Shown here piece by piece: positions 1 through 6,102 of a DNA stretch of 6,788 nt (the first letter of the stretch is position 1; the number at the start of each line of letters is the position of its first letter). The stretch comes from an uncultured Lachnospiraceae bacterium (GTDB lineage: Bacteria > Bacillota > Clostridia > Lachnospirales > Lachnospiraceae). Where the stretch lies: assembly GCA_946533525.1 (NCBI GenBank), contig CAMNBW010000083.1:1-6788 (forward strand). The letters are read 5' to 3'. The notes under the pieces were generated by a model. It was not told the DNA's origin. It was given only the letters and a program-made list of their open reading frames with translations, and made no database searches. A program made the position numbers and the translations under genes.

Positions 1-7
1 AAATTAA

Positions 8-13
8 TATAAT
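8..13 (+). promoter_or_regulatory. Possible -10 box for the SPFH gene
   Basis: A perfect TATAAT lies at the left edge of the window, about 95 bases before the ATG at 109. The matching -35 box would fall outside the window, so the promoter cannot be confirmed. If real, transcription starts near base 20 and leaves a leader of about 90 bases. Confidence 0.4.
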
Positions 14-35
14 GATAAAGACGCTTTAATAATAA

Positions 36-87
36 CCTGTCAATCTTTGCTCCGGCCCGAAACACACGGCTCCGGGCAGAGAACAGG
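36..87 (+). other. Possible stem-loop in the 5' leader of the SPFH gene
   Basis: CCTGT (36-40) can pair with ACAGG (83-87), and inside it GCCCG (55-59) can pair with CGGGC (73-77). The heptamer GCTCCGG also occurs twice, at 49-55 and 69-75. The stems are short, no T-run follows, and the ribosome binding site lies outside the fold. I do not recognise a riboswitch class, and it may be chance. Confidence 0.2.
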
Positions 88-108
88 CATAAAAAACGGA
101 GGTGTATA

Positions 109-1344
109 ATGGGTTTAATTCAGGCAATTGCCGGTTCCGCCGGCGGAGTTTTGGCTGACCAATGGAGAGAGTTCTTTGTATGCGAATCAATGGATGCCGA
201 TGTGCTGATCACCAAGGGTGAGCACAGAACGCAGAAGCGCAGCTCCAATACAAAGGGCAGCGACAATTTAATAACAAATGGTTCTGTAGTCGCAGTACAT
301 GAAGGACAGTGCATTATCATCGTTGACCAGGGAAAAATAGTCGAGATCTGTGCCGAGCCCGGCGAATATACCTACGATACCTCCACGGAGCCTTCCATCT
401 TCTACGGCGGCCTCGGACAGGGCATAGTAGAAAGCTTTAAGCAGTTCGGCAAAAGAATAGGCTTCGGCGGCGATACCGGAAAGGATCAGCGCATCTATTT
501 CGTAAATATAAAGGATATTCTCGGAAATAAATACGGTACTCCCAGCCCGGTTCCCTTCAGGGTAGTAGATAACAACATAGGCCTCGATGTGGACATTTCC
601 ATCCGCTGTCACGGCGAATATTCGTACCATATCGACGATCCTATCCTCTTCTACAAGAACATAGCGGGAAATGTTGAAAACGAATACAGGCGCGAGGATC
701 TGGATTCACAGCTTAAAAGCGAGCTCCTGACGGCTCTTCAGCCTGCCTTCGCAAAAATATCCGAGATGGGAATAAGATACAGCGCTCTTCCCGGCCATGC
801 CGATGACATAGCAGATGCGCTGAATGATGTTCTCTCCGATAAATGGGGAAAGGTTTATGGAATATCAATCGTTACTTTTGGTGTAAGCTCTGTAAATGCA
901 TCGGAAGAAGACGAAAAGATGATAAAGGAGCTGCAGAGGAACGCTACCTTAAGGAACCCGAACATGGCAGCAGCACACCTTGTCGGCGCTCAGGCACAGG
1001 CAATGCAGGATGCGGCAAACAATCAGAACGCAGGCCCGATGATGGCCTTCGCCGGAATGAATATGGCCGGTCAGGCAGGCGGTATGAACGCCGCACAGCT
1101 CTTCCAGATGGGTCAGCAGCAGCAAAACGTACAGCCGGCTCCGGCTCCCCAGCCTCAGCCTCAACCCGCACAGCCCGCTCCTGCCCCTGCAGCAGGAAGC
1201 TGGACCTGCTCCTGCGGAAATGTGAATACCGGTAAATTCTGCTCCAACTGCGGACAGCCCAATCCCAACGGAGAATGGACCTGCAGCTGCGGAAATGTCA
1301 ATAAAGGCAAATTCTGTTCCAACTGCGGACAGCCCAGACCGTAA
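109..1344 (+). CDS. SPFH domain protein (YdjI / virion core protein-like) with two C-terminal zinc ribbons
   Basis: This is a 411-residue protein of the SPFH (stomatin/prohibitin/flotillin-like) superfamily, in the subgroup annotated as 'virion core protein' or YdjI-like. In Bacillus a relative is linked to membrane-stress (PspA-type) proteins; a similar role here is inference. The N-terminus (residues 1-25, with the LADQWREFF motif) is typical of the subgroup and has no signal peptide or clear membrane span, so the protein is probably cytoplasmic or peripheral. The SPFH fold covers roughly residues 22-270. A Gln/Ala/Met-rich stretch (about 295-340) and a Pro/Gln/Ala linker (about 340-362) follow. 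Residues 365-406 hold two zinc ribbons with cysteines 367/369/378/381 and 392/394/403/406. The ATG is preceded by GGAGGTG (98-104) at good spacing. The gene converges on the alanyl-tRNA editing gene and has no partner on its own strand within the window. The family call is firm; the cellular job is not known. Confidence 0.9.
   Translation: MGLIQAIAGSAGGVLADQWREFFVCESMDADVLITKGEHRTQKRSSNTKGSDNLITNGSVVAVHEGQCIIIVDQGKIVEICAEPGEYTYDTSTEPSIFYGGLGQGIVESFKQFGKRIGFGGDTGKDQRIYFVNIKDILGNKYGTPSPVPFRVVDNNIGLDVDISIRCHGEYSYHIDDPILFYKNIAGNVENEYRREDLDSQLKSELLTALQPAFAKISEMGIRYSALPGHADDIADALNDVLSDKWGKVYGISIVTFGVSSVNASEEDEKMIKELQRNATLRNPNMAAAHLVGAQAQAMQDAANNQNAGPMMAFAGMNMAGQAGGMNAAQLFQMGQQQQNVQPAPAPQPQPQPAQPAPAPAAGSWTCSCGNVNTGKFCSNCGQPNPNGEWTCSCGNVNKGKFCSNCGQPRP
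1201..1335 (+). repeat. In-gene tandem duplication encoding two zinc ribbons
   Basis: The 60 bases at 1201-1260 recur at 1276-1335 (period 75 bases, 25 residues) with 53 of 60 identical. Of the seven differences, only the two that change Thr374 to Lys399 alter the protein. The others are silent, including a TCC/AGC serine swap that needs two changes. All cysteines and both leading tryptophans are kept, so both ribbons look under selection. Confidence 0.9.
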
Positions 1345-1349
1345 AGGGC

Positions 1350-1366
1350 CCGGCACATCCTGCCGG
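1350..1366. other. Hairpin between convergent genes, weak terminator candidate
   Basis: CCGGCA (1350-1355) pairs with TGCCGG (1361-1366) across a 5-base loop, just after the SPFH stop. No clear T-run follows on either strand. It could limit readthrough between the convergent SPFH and editing genes, but it is not a canonical intrinsic terminator. Confidence 0.3.
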
Positions 1367-1399
1367 AGCTTCTAAAAAGGCTGAGTTAAGCAGTTACCT

Positions 1400-2626
1400 T
1401 TAAATATCAAGTGTTTCTTTCAGGGCTTCGATTATCGCTTCCATGGAGGCGGCAACGGAGCCCTGTATCATTTCCGGCTTCCCGCCTCCCTTAGCACCCA
1501 GTTTTTCATTTAAAACCCTTCCCACTTCCCTGCAATCCCTGTTTTTACTGCCGATTATATATTGATAGCTTATGTTATCCGATGTTGAGAAGACTCCGCA
1601 GACCCCATCAAACCTTTCAACGAGAGCGTTTACCGCATTCCTCTGAATCTTTGCATTGGAGACATTCTCAAATAATATAACATCAGATTTAATATCATGT
1701 ATATTTTTTATCTTCTCCTCCATAAGTCCGCTCTGGGCCTGGAAAAGATCGGCCTTCAGGCTCTGGATGGTCTCATTGAATCTATTGACACCGTCCGCTA
1801 TTTTATCGGGAGATTCAGAAGTGAGCCTCGCCACTTCATCCACGTTTTTGAAGATAGTCTGAACATATTCCAATGCCCTTGAACCGCATAAAAACCAGAT
1901 CCTGGTCCCTTCCTTCCATTTAATAGCTTTTATTATTTTTATAAGGCCAACCTCTCCGGTGCGGTGTACATGGGGCGCACAGCAGGCACATTTATCAATA
2001 TCTCCTATAGTAACTATCCTGACCGCTCCGGCTATCTCTTTCTTGCTCCTGTACTCGATCTTTGCAAGCTCCTCGTCCGGCAGATACTCCGCTTTTATCT
2101 CCAGGTTGGCATATACTGCCCTATTGGCCTTTATTTCCAGCGCAGCGAGCTCATCCTCGTTTAAATAACGCGAGGTATCAAGTGTTACGGTATTGTCCGA
2201 GAGATGAAAACCCACATTTTCCGATCCGTATTCATTATGGAGTATTCCCGACAGTATATGCTCTCCCGTATGATTCTGCATATTGGAAAACCGCGTCTCC
2301 CAATTTACGCGTCCCTGAACGGTTTTCCCCTGAATCAAAGCCTTTTCCGCCTCTTCAGAACAGCTAATCATATGCGTTATAATATCATTAGATATTTGAA
2401 CATCCACCACCTCGAAGCCCTCTATTTCTCCGGTGTCGGCGCTCTGTCCGCCCTCTTCCGGAAAGAACAGGGTTCTGTCCAGAACCAAATAAATACAGTT
2501 GTCATTTTTATGGATTTCTGTAATTTTGGCGCTAAAGGACGTTTCATACGGGTTTTCGTCGTATAATTTTATGGTAGCACTCGTTATATTTGCGTCTATA
2601 GTCTGATCTTTCTTAAAATCTGTCAT
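1400..2626 (-). CDS. alaX: AlaX-type alanyl-tRNA editing protein with DHHA1 domain
   Basis: This 408-residue stand-alone editing protein is related to the editing and C-terminal parts of alanyl-tRNA synthetase. The family hydrolyses Ser- or Gly-tRNA(Ala) made in error, protecting translation in the cytoplasm. An N-terminal beta domain (about residues 15-105, with FFPEEGGQSADTG) is followed by the zinc-binding editing core: His119 and His123 in NHTGEHI, plus Cys215 and His219 in the CCAPH motif. A helical, probably coiled-coil stretch (about 255-310) leads to a DHHA1 domain ending in the glycine-rich GAKGGGKPEMIQGS (377-390). No aminoacylation domain is present, and the length suits the long AlaX class. 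The ATG at 2626 is chosen because GAGGTG (2634-2639) lies 7 bases upstream. The start overlaps the end of the upstream C39-like gene by 14 bases, which suggests translational coupling. Amino-acid specificity (Ser versus Gly) cannot be read from the sequence. Confidence 0.93.
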   Translation of the reverse strand: MTDFKKDQTIDANITSATIKLYDENPYETSFSAKITEIHKNDNCIYLVLDRTLFFPEEGGQSADTGEIEGFEVVDVQISNDIITHMISCSEEAEKALIQGKTVQGRVNWETRFSNMQNHTGEHILSGILHNEYGSENVGFHLSDNTVTLDTSRYLNEDELAALEIKANRAVYANLEIKAEYLPDEELAKIEYRSKKEIAGAVRIVTIGDIDKCACCAPHVHRTGEVGLIKIIKAIKWKEGTRIWFLCGSRALEYVQTIFKNVDEVARLTSESPDKIADGVNRFNETIQSLKADLFQAQSGLMEEKIKNIHDIKSDVILFENVSNAKIQRNAVNALVERFDGVCGVFSTSDNISYQYIIGSKNRDCREVGRVLNEKLGAKGGGKPEMIQGSVAASMEAIIEALKETLDI

Positions 2627-3272
2627 TTTCTGTCACCTCGCATGTGTTAAAAGAGCCTATTCCGGCGTTTCTCAAATCCTCTTCAAAGGCTCTGAAGTCT
2701 ATATAATGATACCCCGGCTGCCAGCCGTCTACGACCCTCAATATAGGAAAGTCCTCGTTTCCGGCCCTCCACACGGAATATCCCGAGACTGTGATGGTGT
2801 GATCCCGGTAAAATCCACGGGCCAGGCTCATTAATAACGGCCGGCTTCTATCAATTTCCTTCCTGACCGTGTTTATATCCCAGGTATAGATCCCTCTGCA
2901 TCTGGCCCGATACCCGTATGCCGCAAAACCGTCTCTCATAATATCGTCTATTTTTGTAGGGAAAGTTCCCTTTATATCATTATACCCGTATTTTTTACTA
3001 ATTTTTTCAATAACGGTATATATTTTATAAATATCGTCTGTTACTTGTGTTAGGCCCATTTTTTTGCCATAATAATTGATAACTCTCGCTACCGATACCA
3101 GGGAACAGTTGTTAGTTTTTCGCCCACTGATTTTTTCCATCGTGTTCCTGTCAATAACCAATGCCTTACCCCTGTCGATAAGCTTAGGTAGCGCCTGGTA
3201 TCTTTCCGTCAGATACTTTTTTATATTTACAAAGCCTCCGTAAGCCTTTTCTTTTTGATTAATATAATCCAA
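2613..3272 (-). CDS. C39-like cysteine-peptidase-fold protein of unknown role
   Basis: This 219-residue protein resembles the C39-like papain-fold family. Visible landmarks are Cys56 at the head of a helix (NNCSLVSVARVINYYG), His158 in RDHTITVSGYSVW, and Asp182 in RVVDGW, which match a Cys-His-Asp triad in the expected order. The Gln usually found a few residues before the catalytic Cys is not evident (KTNNC here), so activity is uncertain. No signal peptide, membrane span or transporter domain is present, so it looks cytosolic, unlike bacteriocin-processing C39 exporters. The start is a TTG at 3272: no ATG or GTG precedes it in frame before a stop, and a purine-rich GGGAGGAGAG (3283-3292) lies upstream. 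It is the first gene of an overlapping pair with the alanyl-tRNA editing gene. Substrate and function are unknown. The fold call is moderate; an inactive or ligand-binding homologue is possible. Confidence 0.72.
   Translation of the reverse strand: MDYINQKEKAYGGFVNIKKYLTERYQALPKLIDRGKALVIDRNTMEKISGRKTNNCSLVSVARVINYYGKKMGLTQVTDDIYKIYTVIEKISKKYGYNDIKGTFPTKIDDIMRDGFAAYGYRARCRGIYTWDINTVRKEIDRSRPLLMSLARGFYRDHTITVSGYSVWRAGNEDFPILRVVDGWQPGYHYIDFRAFEEDLRNAGIGSFNTCEVTENDRF
2634..2639 (-). promoter_or_regulatory. Ribosome binding site of alaX inside the C39-like gene
   Basis: GAGGTG on the minus strand, 7 bases before the alaX ATG, lies within the last codons of the upstream gene. Ribosomes finishing the C39-like frame (stop at 2613-2615) would pass over it, which fits coupled translation. 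Confidence 0.75.
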
Positions 3273-3282
3273 GTTATTTATT

Positions 3283-3292
3283 CTCTCCTCCC
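3283..3292 (-). promoter_or_regulatory. Ribosome binding site supporting the TTG start
   Basis: GGGAGGAGAG on the minus strand lies upstream of the TTG at 3272. Its core is about 11-14 bases away, slightly far. It supports TTG as the start because no better start codon occurs near it in frame. Confidence 0.55.
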
Positions 3293-3433
3293 TTCTCTCG
3301 TTATATGATTGCGGGAATTAAGATAATTTGTCTTCTGCGATATGCTCAAAAACTTCGCATTTTAACCTGATTATGTGGTAAAATAAGACCTCATTCGCCG
3401 CAAAATTCAAAACAAATTATATCATTAGTTTAC

Positions 3434-3439
3434 AGGAGG
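3434..3439 (+). promoter_or_regulatory. Ribosome binding site of the first chromate transporter gene
   Basis: A consensus AGGAGG lies 7 bases before the ATG at 3447 and fixes that start. Confidence 0.85.
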
Positions 3440-3446
3440 CTTCCAC

Positions 3447-4043
3447 ATGAAAAAATATGCCGAACTTTTCCTTGCCTTCGCCAAGATAGGCGTAACCACC
3501 TTCGGAGGCGGCCTTGCAATGCTTCCCATTCTTCAAAGGGAACTCGTGGATAAACGCCACTGGACCACAGAGGAGCAGCTTGTGGATTATTATGCGATAG
3601 GCCAGTGTACTCCCGGCATTATAGCCGTCAATACCGCCACCTTCGTGGGCTATAACCGGGCCGGCATCCTCGGCGGGATAGTCGCCACTTTGGGGATGAT
3701 TTTTCCTTCATTTGTACTTATCACCGCCTTATCTGCCTTTCTGGCGACTTTTTCCGGGATGGAAGCCGTCAAACATGCTTTTAACGGGATAAGGGCCTGT
3801 GTAGTTGCTCTGATACTCATGTCTGTCATAAAACTGGGCAAAAAATCCATTGCAGACTCCAAGTGCCTGATCATATTTTTGGTCGTTTTGGCTCTTTCCC
3901 TGTTTTCACCGGTATCCCCCGCGATCCTGGTCATTCTTGCCGGTGTCACGGGGCTTTTGCTGCGCCCCGATCTTAAGGCCGGGCAGGTTCCCGAAAAAAA
4001 CCAGGACAGCCCATCTGCAGATTCGTCAAAGGAGGAAAAGTAA
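3447..4043 (+). CDS. Chromate transporter (CHR) family, first half-size subunit
   Basis: This 198-residue inner-membrane protein has a single CHR domain, about half the length of full ChrA transporters. Short CHR proteins are usually encoded as adjacent pairs that work together; characterised pairs export chromate. The N-terminal CHR motif FGGGLAMLP (19-27) and the second motif, IGQCTPGIIAVNTATFVGY (51-69), are both present, followed by several hydrophobic spans (about 72-100, 114-130, 140-172). The C-terminal tail (about 175-198) is charged and hydrophilic, so probably cytosolic. The next gene starts immediately after the stop codon, and its ribosome binding site lies in this gene's last codons, so the two are co-translated. 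Chromate as the natural substrate is a family label; an anaerobe could use the pair for another oxyanion or solute. Confidence 0.93.
   Translation: MKKYAELFLAFAKIGVTTFGGGLAMLPILQRELVDKRHWTTEEQLVDYYAIGQCTPGIIAVNTATFVGYNRAGILGGIVATLGMIFPSFVLITALSAFLATFSGMEAVKHAFNGIRACVVALILMSVIKLGKKSIADSKCLIIFLVVLALSLFSPVSPAILVILAGVTGLLLRPDLKAGQVPEKNQDSPSADSSKEEK
4028..4035 (+). promoter_or_regulatory. Ribosome binding site of the second chromate transporter gene
   Basis: AAAGGAGG sits in the codons for the last residues of the first subunit, 8 bases before the next ATG. It gives stop-to-start abutment with no gap, which fits coupled, equal production of the two halves. Confidence 0.8.
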
Positions 4044-4610
4044 ATGTCTTTAGCCCTTCAACTGTTTATCGAATTCTTCAAAACCGGGCTCTTTGCCGTC
4101 GGAGGGGGGCTTGCCACCCTGCCCTTCCTTTATGAGATGTCTGCCAGAACGGGATGGTATACCGCGCATGACATCGCAGATATGATCGCAATATCAGAGG
4201 CCACTCCCGGCCCCGTCGGAATAAATATGGCCACCTATGTCGGTTACATAACGCTTGGTGTTTTTGGCGGCCTGATCTCTACTATAGGGCTTGTCTGCCC
4301 TTCTGTCATCATAATCATCATTATTTCCAAGGTTTTGGATAAATTCAGGGATTCCGTGATAGTAAGCCGCATGTTTTATGCCCTGCGCCCGGCTTCGACC
4401 GCTCTTATAGCTTCTGCAGGACTGGGTGTGGCCAAAATTTCCCTGCTGAATACCGAAGCATACGCCCAAACCGCCTCGGTTTTATCCCTCTTTAACTGGA
4501 AATGCATCCTGCTTTGCGCCGGAATCTTAGCCGGCATCAAAATATTCAACAAACATCCTATAGTCTATATAGGAATAGCGGCTGTTATTGGAATTGTTTT
4601 CAAACTGTGA
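4044..4610 (+). CDS. Chromate transporter (CHR) family, second half-size subunit
   Basis: This is the 188-residue partner of the preceding CHR protein and probably forms a heteromeric transporter with it in the cytoplasmic membrane. It carries the same two family motifs at equivalent positions: FAVGGGLATLP (17-27) and SEATPGPVGINMATYVGY (51-68). Hydrophobic spans follow at about 70-97, 114-135, 150-166 and 172-187. It lacks the charged C-terminal tail of the first subunit and ends within a hydrophobic span. The equivalent motif positions show that the two genes derive from one ancestral half-domain, but their sequences have diverged, as expected for subunits placed in opposite orientations. 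No hairpin terminator follows the stop codon, so some transcripts may continue into the alcohol dehydrogenase gene. Confidence 0.93.
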   Translation: MSLALQLFIEFFKTGLFAVGGGLATLPFLYEMSARTGWYTAHDIADMIAISEATPGPVGINMATYVGYITLGVFGGLISTIGLVCPSVIIIIIISKVLDKFRDSVIVSRMFYALRPASTALIASAGLGVAKISLLNTEAYAQTASVLSLFNWKCILLCAGILAGIKIFNKHPIVYIGIAAVIGIVFKL

Positions 4611-4611
4611 C

Positions 4612-4640
4612 TTTTCAACAGCAGCATTCTATGTTATAAT
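4612..4640 (+). promoter_or_regulatory. Promoter of the alcohol dehydrogenase gene
   Basis: A perfect -10 TATAAT (4635-4640) is preceded by TG one base upstream (extended -10, 4632-4633). A -35-like TTTTCA (4612-4617, 4 of 6 consensus) lies 17 bases away. Predicted transcription start is near 4647, inside the Rex-type operator. The -35 begins directly after the stop codon of the chromate transporter pair. Confidence 0.8.
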
Positions 4641-4645
4641 GTCGA

Positions 4646-4663
4646 TTGTTAAATTATTAACAT
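4646..4663 (+). promoter_or_regulatory. Rex-type redox operator
   Basis: TTGTTAAATTATTAACAT matches the Rex consensus TTGTTAANNNNTTAACAA at all but the last base: two inverted arms of six perfect pairs (TGTTAA/TTAACA) around a 4-base centre. It begins 5 bases after the -10 box and covers the predicted transcription start, where a bound repressor blocks RNA polymerase. Rex proteins release DNA when NADH is high relative to NAD+, and fermentative alcohol dehydrogenases are classic targets. The rex gene itself is not in the window. Confidence 0.85.
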
Positions 4664-4689
4664 ATATTTTACAGAATAACGAAAATGAT

Positions 4690-4696
4690 AGGAGGT
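4690..4696 (+). promoter_or_regulatory. Ribosome binding site of the alcohol dehydrogenase gene
   Basis: A full AGGAGGT lies 7 bases before the ATG at 4704. This is a strong site, consistent with a highly expressed fermentation enzyme. Confidence 0.85.
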
Positions 4697-4703
4697 ACTG
4701 TTA

Positions 4704-5921
4704 ATGGCACGTTTTTGTTTACCCAGGGACGTTTATCACGGAAAGGGTTCTCTTGAGACCTTAAAGACCCTTAAGGGCAAGAAGGCTGTTATCTGCGTGG
4801 GCGGAGGCTCCATGAAGCGCGGCGGCTTTCTGCAGAGGGCAGAGGGCTATCTTAAGGAAGCCGGCTTTGAGACAAAGCTTATCGAAGGTATCGAGGCTGA
4901 CCCTTCAGTAGAAACCGTAATGAACGGCGCTAAAGTCATGATGGAGTTTGAGCCCGACTGGATCATCGCAATGGGCGGAGGCTCCCCCATAGATGCTGCA
5001 AAGGCCATGTGGATCAAGTACGAATATCCCGACTGCACCTTTGAAGATATGTGTAAGGTATTCGGCATCCCCGAGCTGCGTAAAAAGGCTCACTTCTGCG
5101 CCATCCCTTCCACATCCGGAACGGCAACTGAGGTTACGGCTTTCTCAATAATCACCGATTATCAGAAGGGTATCAAGTATCCTATAGCGGATTTTGAAAT
5201 AACACCCGATCTTGCCATTGTAGATCCCGATCTTGCGGAGACAATGCCCCAGAAGCTTACCGCTCACACAGGTATGGATGCCATGACCCACGCCATCGAG
5301 GCCTATGTTTCAACCGCGCACTGTGATTTCACGGATCCTCTTGCAATTCACGCCATAGAGATGATACAGAGCGATCTTGTAAAGTCCTATAACGGAGATA
5401 TGGCAGCCCGCGATTCCATGCACAATGCACAGTGCCTGGCCGGAATGGCTTTCTCAAACGCCCTTCTGGGTATCGTTCACTCCATGGCTCACAAGACAGG
5501 CGCTGTCTTTGCCGACCAGGGCGCCCATATCATCCACGGTGCCGCTAACGCCATGTACCTTCCCAAGGTTATACAGTACAACGCAAAGGATGCCGAGGCC
5601 AAAAAGCGCTACGGAGTTATCGCCGATTACATGAAGCTCGGCGGAAATAACGATGATGAAAAGGTGGATCTGCTTGTAAAGTATCTGCGCAAGATGAACG
5701 ACGACCTCAATATCCCTCACAGCATCAACAAATACGGCGCTGACGGACTGCCTGCGGACACGGGCTTCGTTCCCGAGAACATCTTCCTTGAGAGACTGCC
5801 TGATATTGCAGTAAACGCCATTGCGGATGCCTGCACAGGGTCAAACCCCAGACAGCCTTCCCCCGAAGAGATGGAAAAGCTGCTTAAGTGCTGCTATTAC
5901 GATACGGATGTTGATTTCTGA
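4704..5921 (+). CDS. Iron-containing alcohol dehydrogenase (butanol-dehydrogenase-like)
   Basis: This is a 405-residue group III (iron-dependent) alcohol dehydrogenase, a cytosolic enzyme that interconverts aldehydes and alcohols with NAD(P)H, normally reducing aldehydes during fermentation. The N-terminal nucleotide-binding half includes the GGGSPIDAAK motif (91-100), and SGTATEVTAFS (138-148) follows. The metal ligands are placed by family pattern: Asp192 and His196 (GMDAMTHAIEAY), His259 (GIVHSMAHKTGAVF) and His278 (HIIHG). Between Phe269 and the HIIHG motif there are five residues (ADQGA), where relatives I know of have fewer, and the common HIPHG reads HIIHG. Length is normal for the family. 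It has its own promoter, a Rex-type operator and a strong ribosome binding site, so expression should rise when NADH accumulates. A strong terminator lies about 135 bases past the stop. The exact substrate (ethanol, butanol, a diol or another aldehyde) cannot be decided from the sequence. Confidence 0.95.
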   Translation: MARFCLPRDVYHGKGSLETLKTLKGKKAVICVGGGSMKRGGFLQRAEGYLKEAGFETKLIEGIEADPSVETVMNGAKVMMEFEPDWIIAMGGGSPIDAAKAMWIKYEYPDCTFEDMCKVFGIPELRKKAHFCAIPSTSGTATEVTAFSIITDYQKGIKYPIADFEITPDLAIVDPDLAETMPQKLTAHTGMDAMTHAIEAYVSTAHCDFTDPLAIHAIEMIQSDLVKSYNGDMAARDSMHNAQCLAGMAFSNALLGIVHSMAHKTGAVFADQGAHIIHGAANAMYLPKVIQYNAKDAEAKKRYGVIADYMKLGGNNDDEKVDLLVKYLRKMNDDLNIPHSINKYGADGLPADTGFVPENIFLERLPDIAVNAIADACTGSNPRQPSPEEMEKLLKCCYYDTDVDF

Positions 5922-5964
5922 TAACACGACTGACCTAATTAGCAACAGTTAATTTTGAAATCGA

Positions 5965-6047
5965 GTAGGGGCGATGAAATCGTACCCTGCTCGCCCGCGG
6001 GGCGGCGTTTGGCCGCAAGGCCAATAATTTCCTATCGCCGCCCCTGC
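5965..6047. repeat. Imperfect palindromic intergenic repeat (REP/MITE-like)
   Basis: An approximately 83-base GC-rich element is bounded by imperfect inverted ends: GTAGGGGCG (5965-5973) and CGCCCCTGC (6039-6047), which pair with one G-U wobble as RNA. Inside are CGCCC-GCG-GGGCG (5992-6004) and GGCC-GCAA-GGCC (6011-6022), a hairpin with a GNRA-type loop. It lies between convergent genes and has no coding potential of its own. The GGGGCG-ended design resembles dispersed intergenic repeats common in clostridial genomes. No transposase or clear target-site duplication is seen. Confidence 0.6.
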
Positions 6048-6055
6048 GATATAAG

Positions 6056-6094
6056 AAGAGCTGCCGTTATGAAACGCGGCAGCTCTTGATTTTT
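6056..6094 (+). terminator. Intrinsic terminator after the alcohol dehydrogenase gene
   Basis: A perfect 11-base stem, AAGAGCTGCCG (6056-6066) with CGGCAGCTCTT (6077-6087), encloses a 10-base loop and is followed by GATTTTTG and a second T-run (6099-6104). It ends plus-strand transcripts coming through the palindromic repeat. On the minus strand the same hairpin could act on symporter transcripts, but the bases after it there (CTTATATCGC) are a poor T-run. Confidence 0.88.
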
Positions 6095-6102
6095 GTCCTT
6101 TT

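Larger units (their letters stand above)
3273..3446. other. Divergent intergenic region (C39-like/alaX operon versus chromate transporter pair)
   Basis: These 174 bases must hold promoters for both directions. For the plus strand the best -10 is TAAAAT (3379-3384), with a poor -35 (TTCGCA, 3354-3359) at 19 bases. For the minus strand, TTGAGC (revcomp of 3344-3349) with an AT-rich -10 near 3321-3328 is possible but weak. A short inverted repeat, TGCGA (3336-3340) / TCGCA (3355-3359), lies between them and could be an operator, though it may be chance. Confidence 0.35.

Noticed and set aside
843..1356. Overlapping open frames of 75-135 codons on both strands across the 3' part of the SPFH gene
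   Set aside because: They arise from the repetitive, GC-rich Pro/Gln/Ala and zinc-ribbon codons. They lack ribosome binding sites and give low-complexity Arg/Ser-rich or Leu/Cys-rich proteins with no family pattern.
1959..2566. Plus-strand open frames of 66-120 codons opposite alaX
   Set aside because: They are antisense shadows of a well-supported gene, with no family motifs.
4581..4622. GCTGTT/AACAGC inverted repeat as a terminator of the chromate transporter pair
   Set aside because: The six-base stem has a 30-base loop, starts inside the coding region and is not followed by a T-run.
5937..5954. AATTA/TAATT inverted repeat after the alcohol dehydrogenase stop
   Set aside because: Only five AT pairs, easily expected by chance; the strong hairpin at 6056-6087 is the credible terminator.
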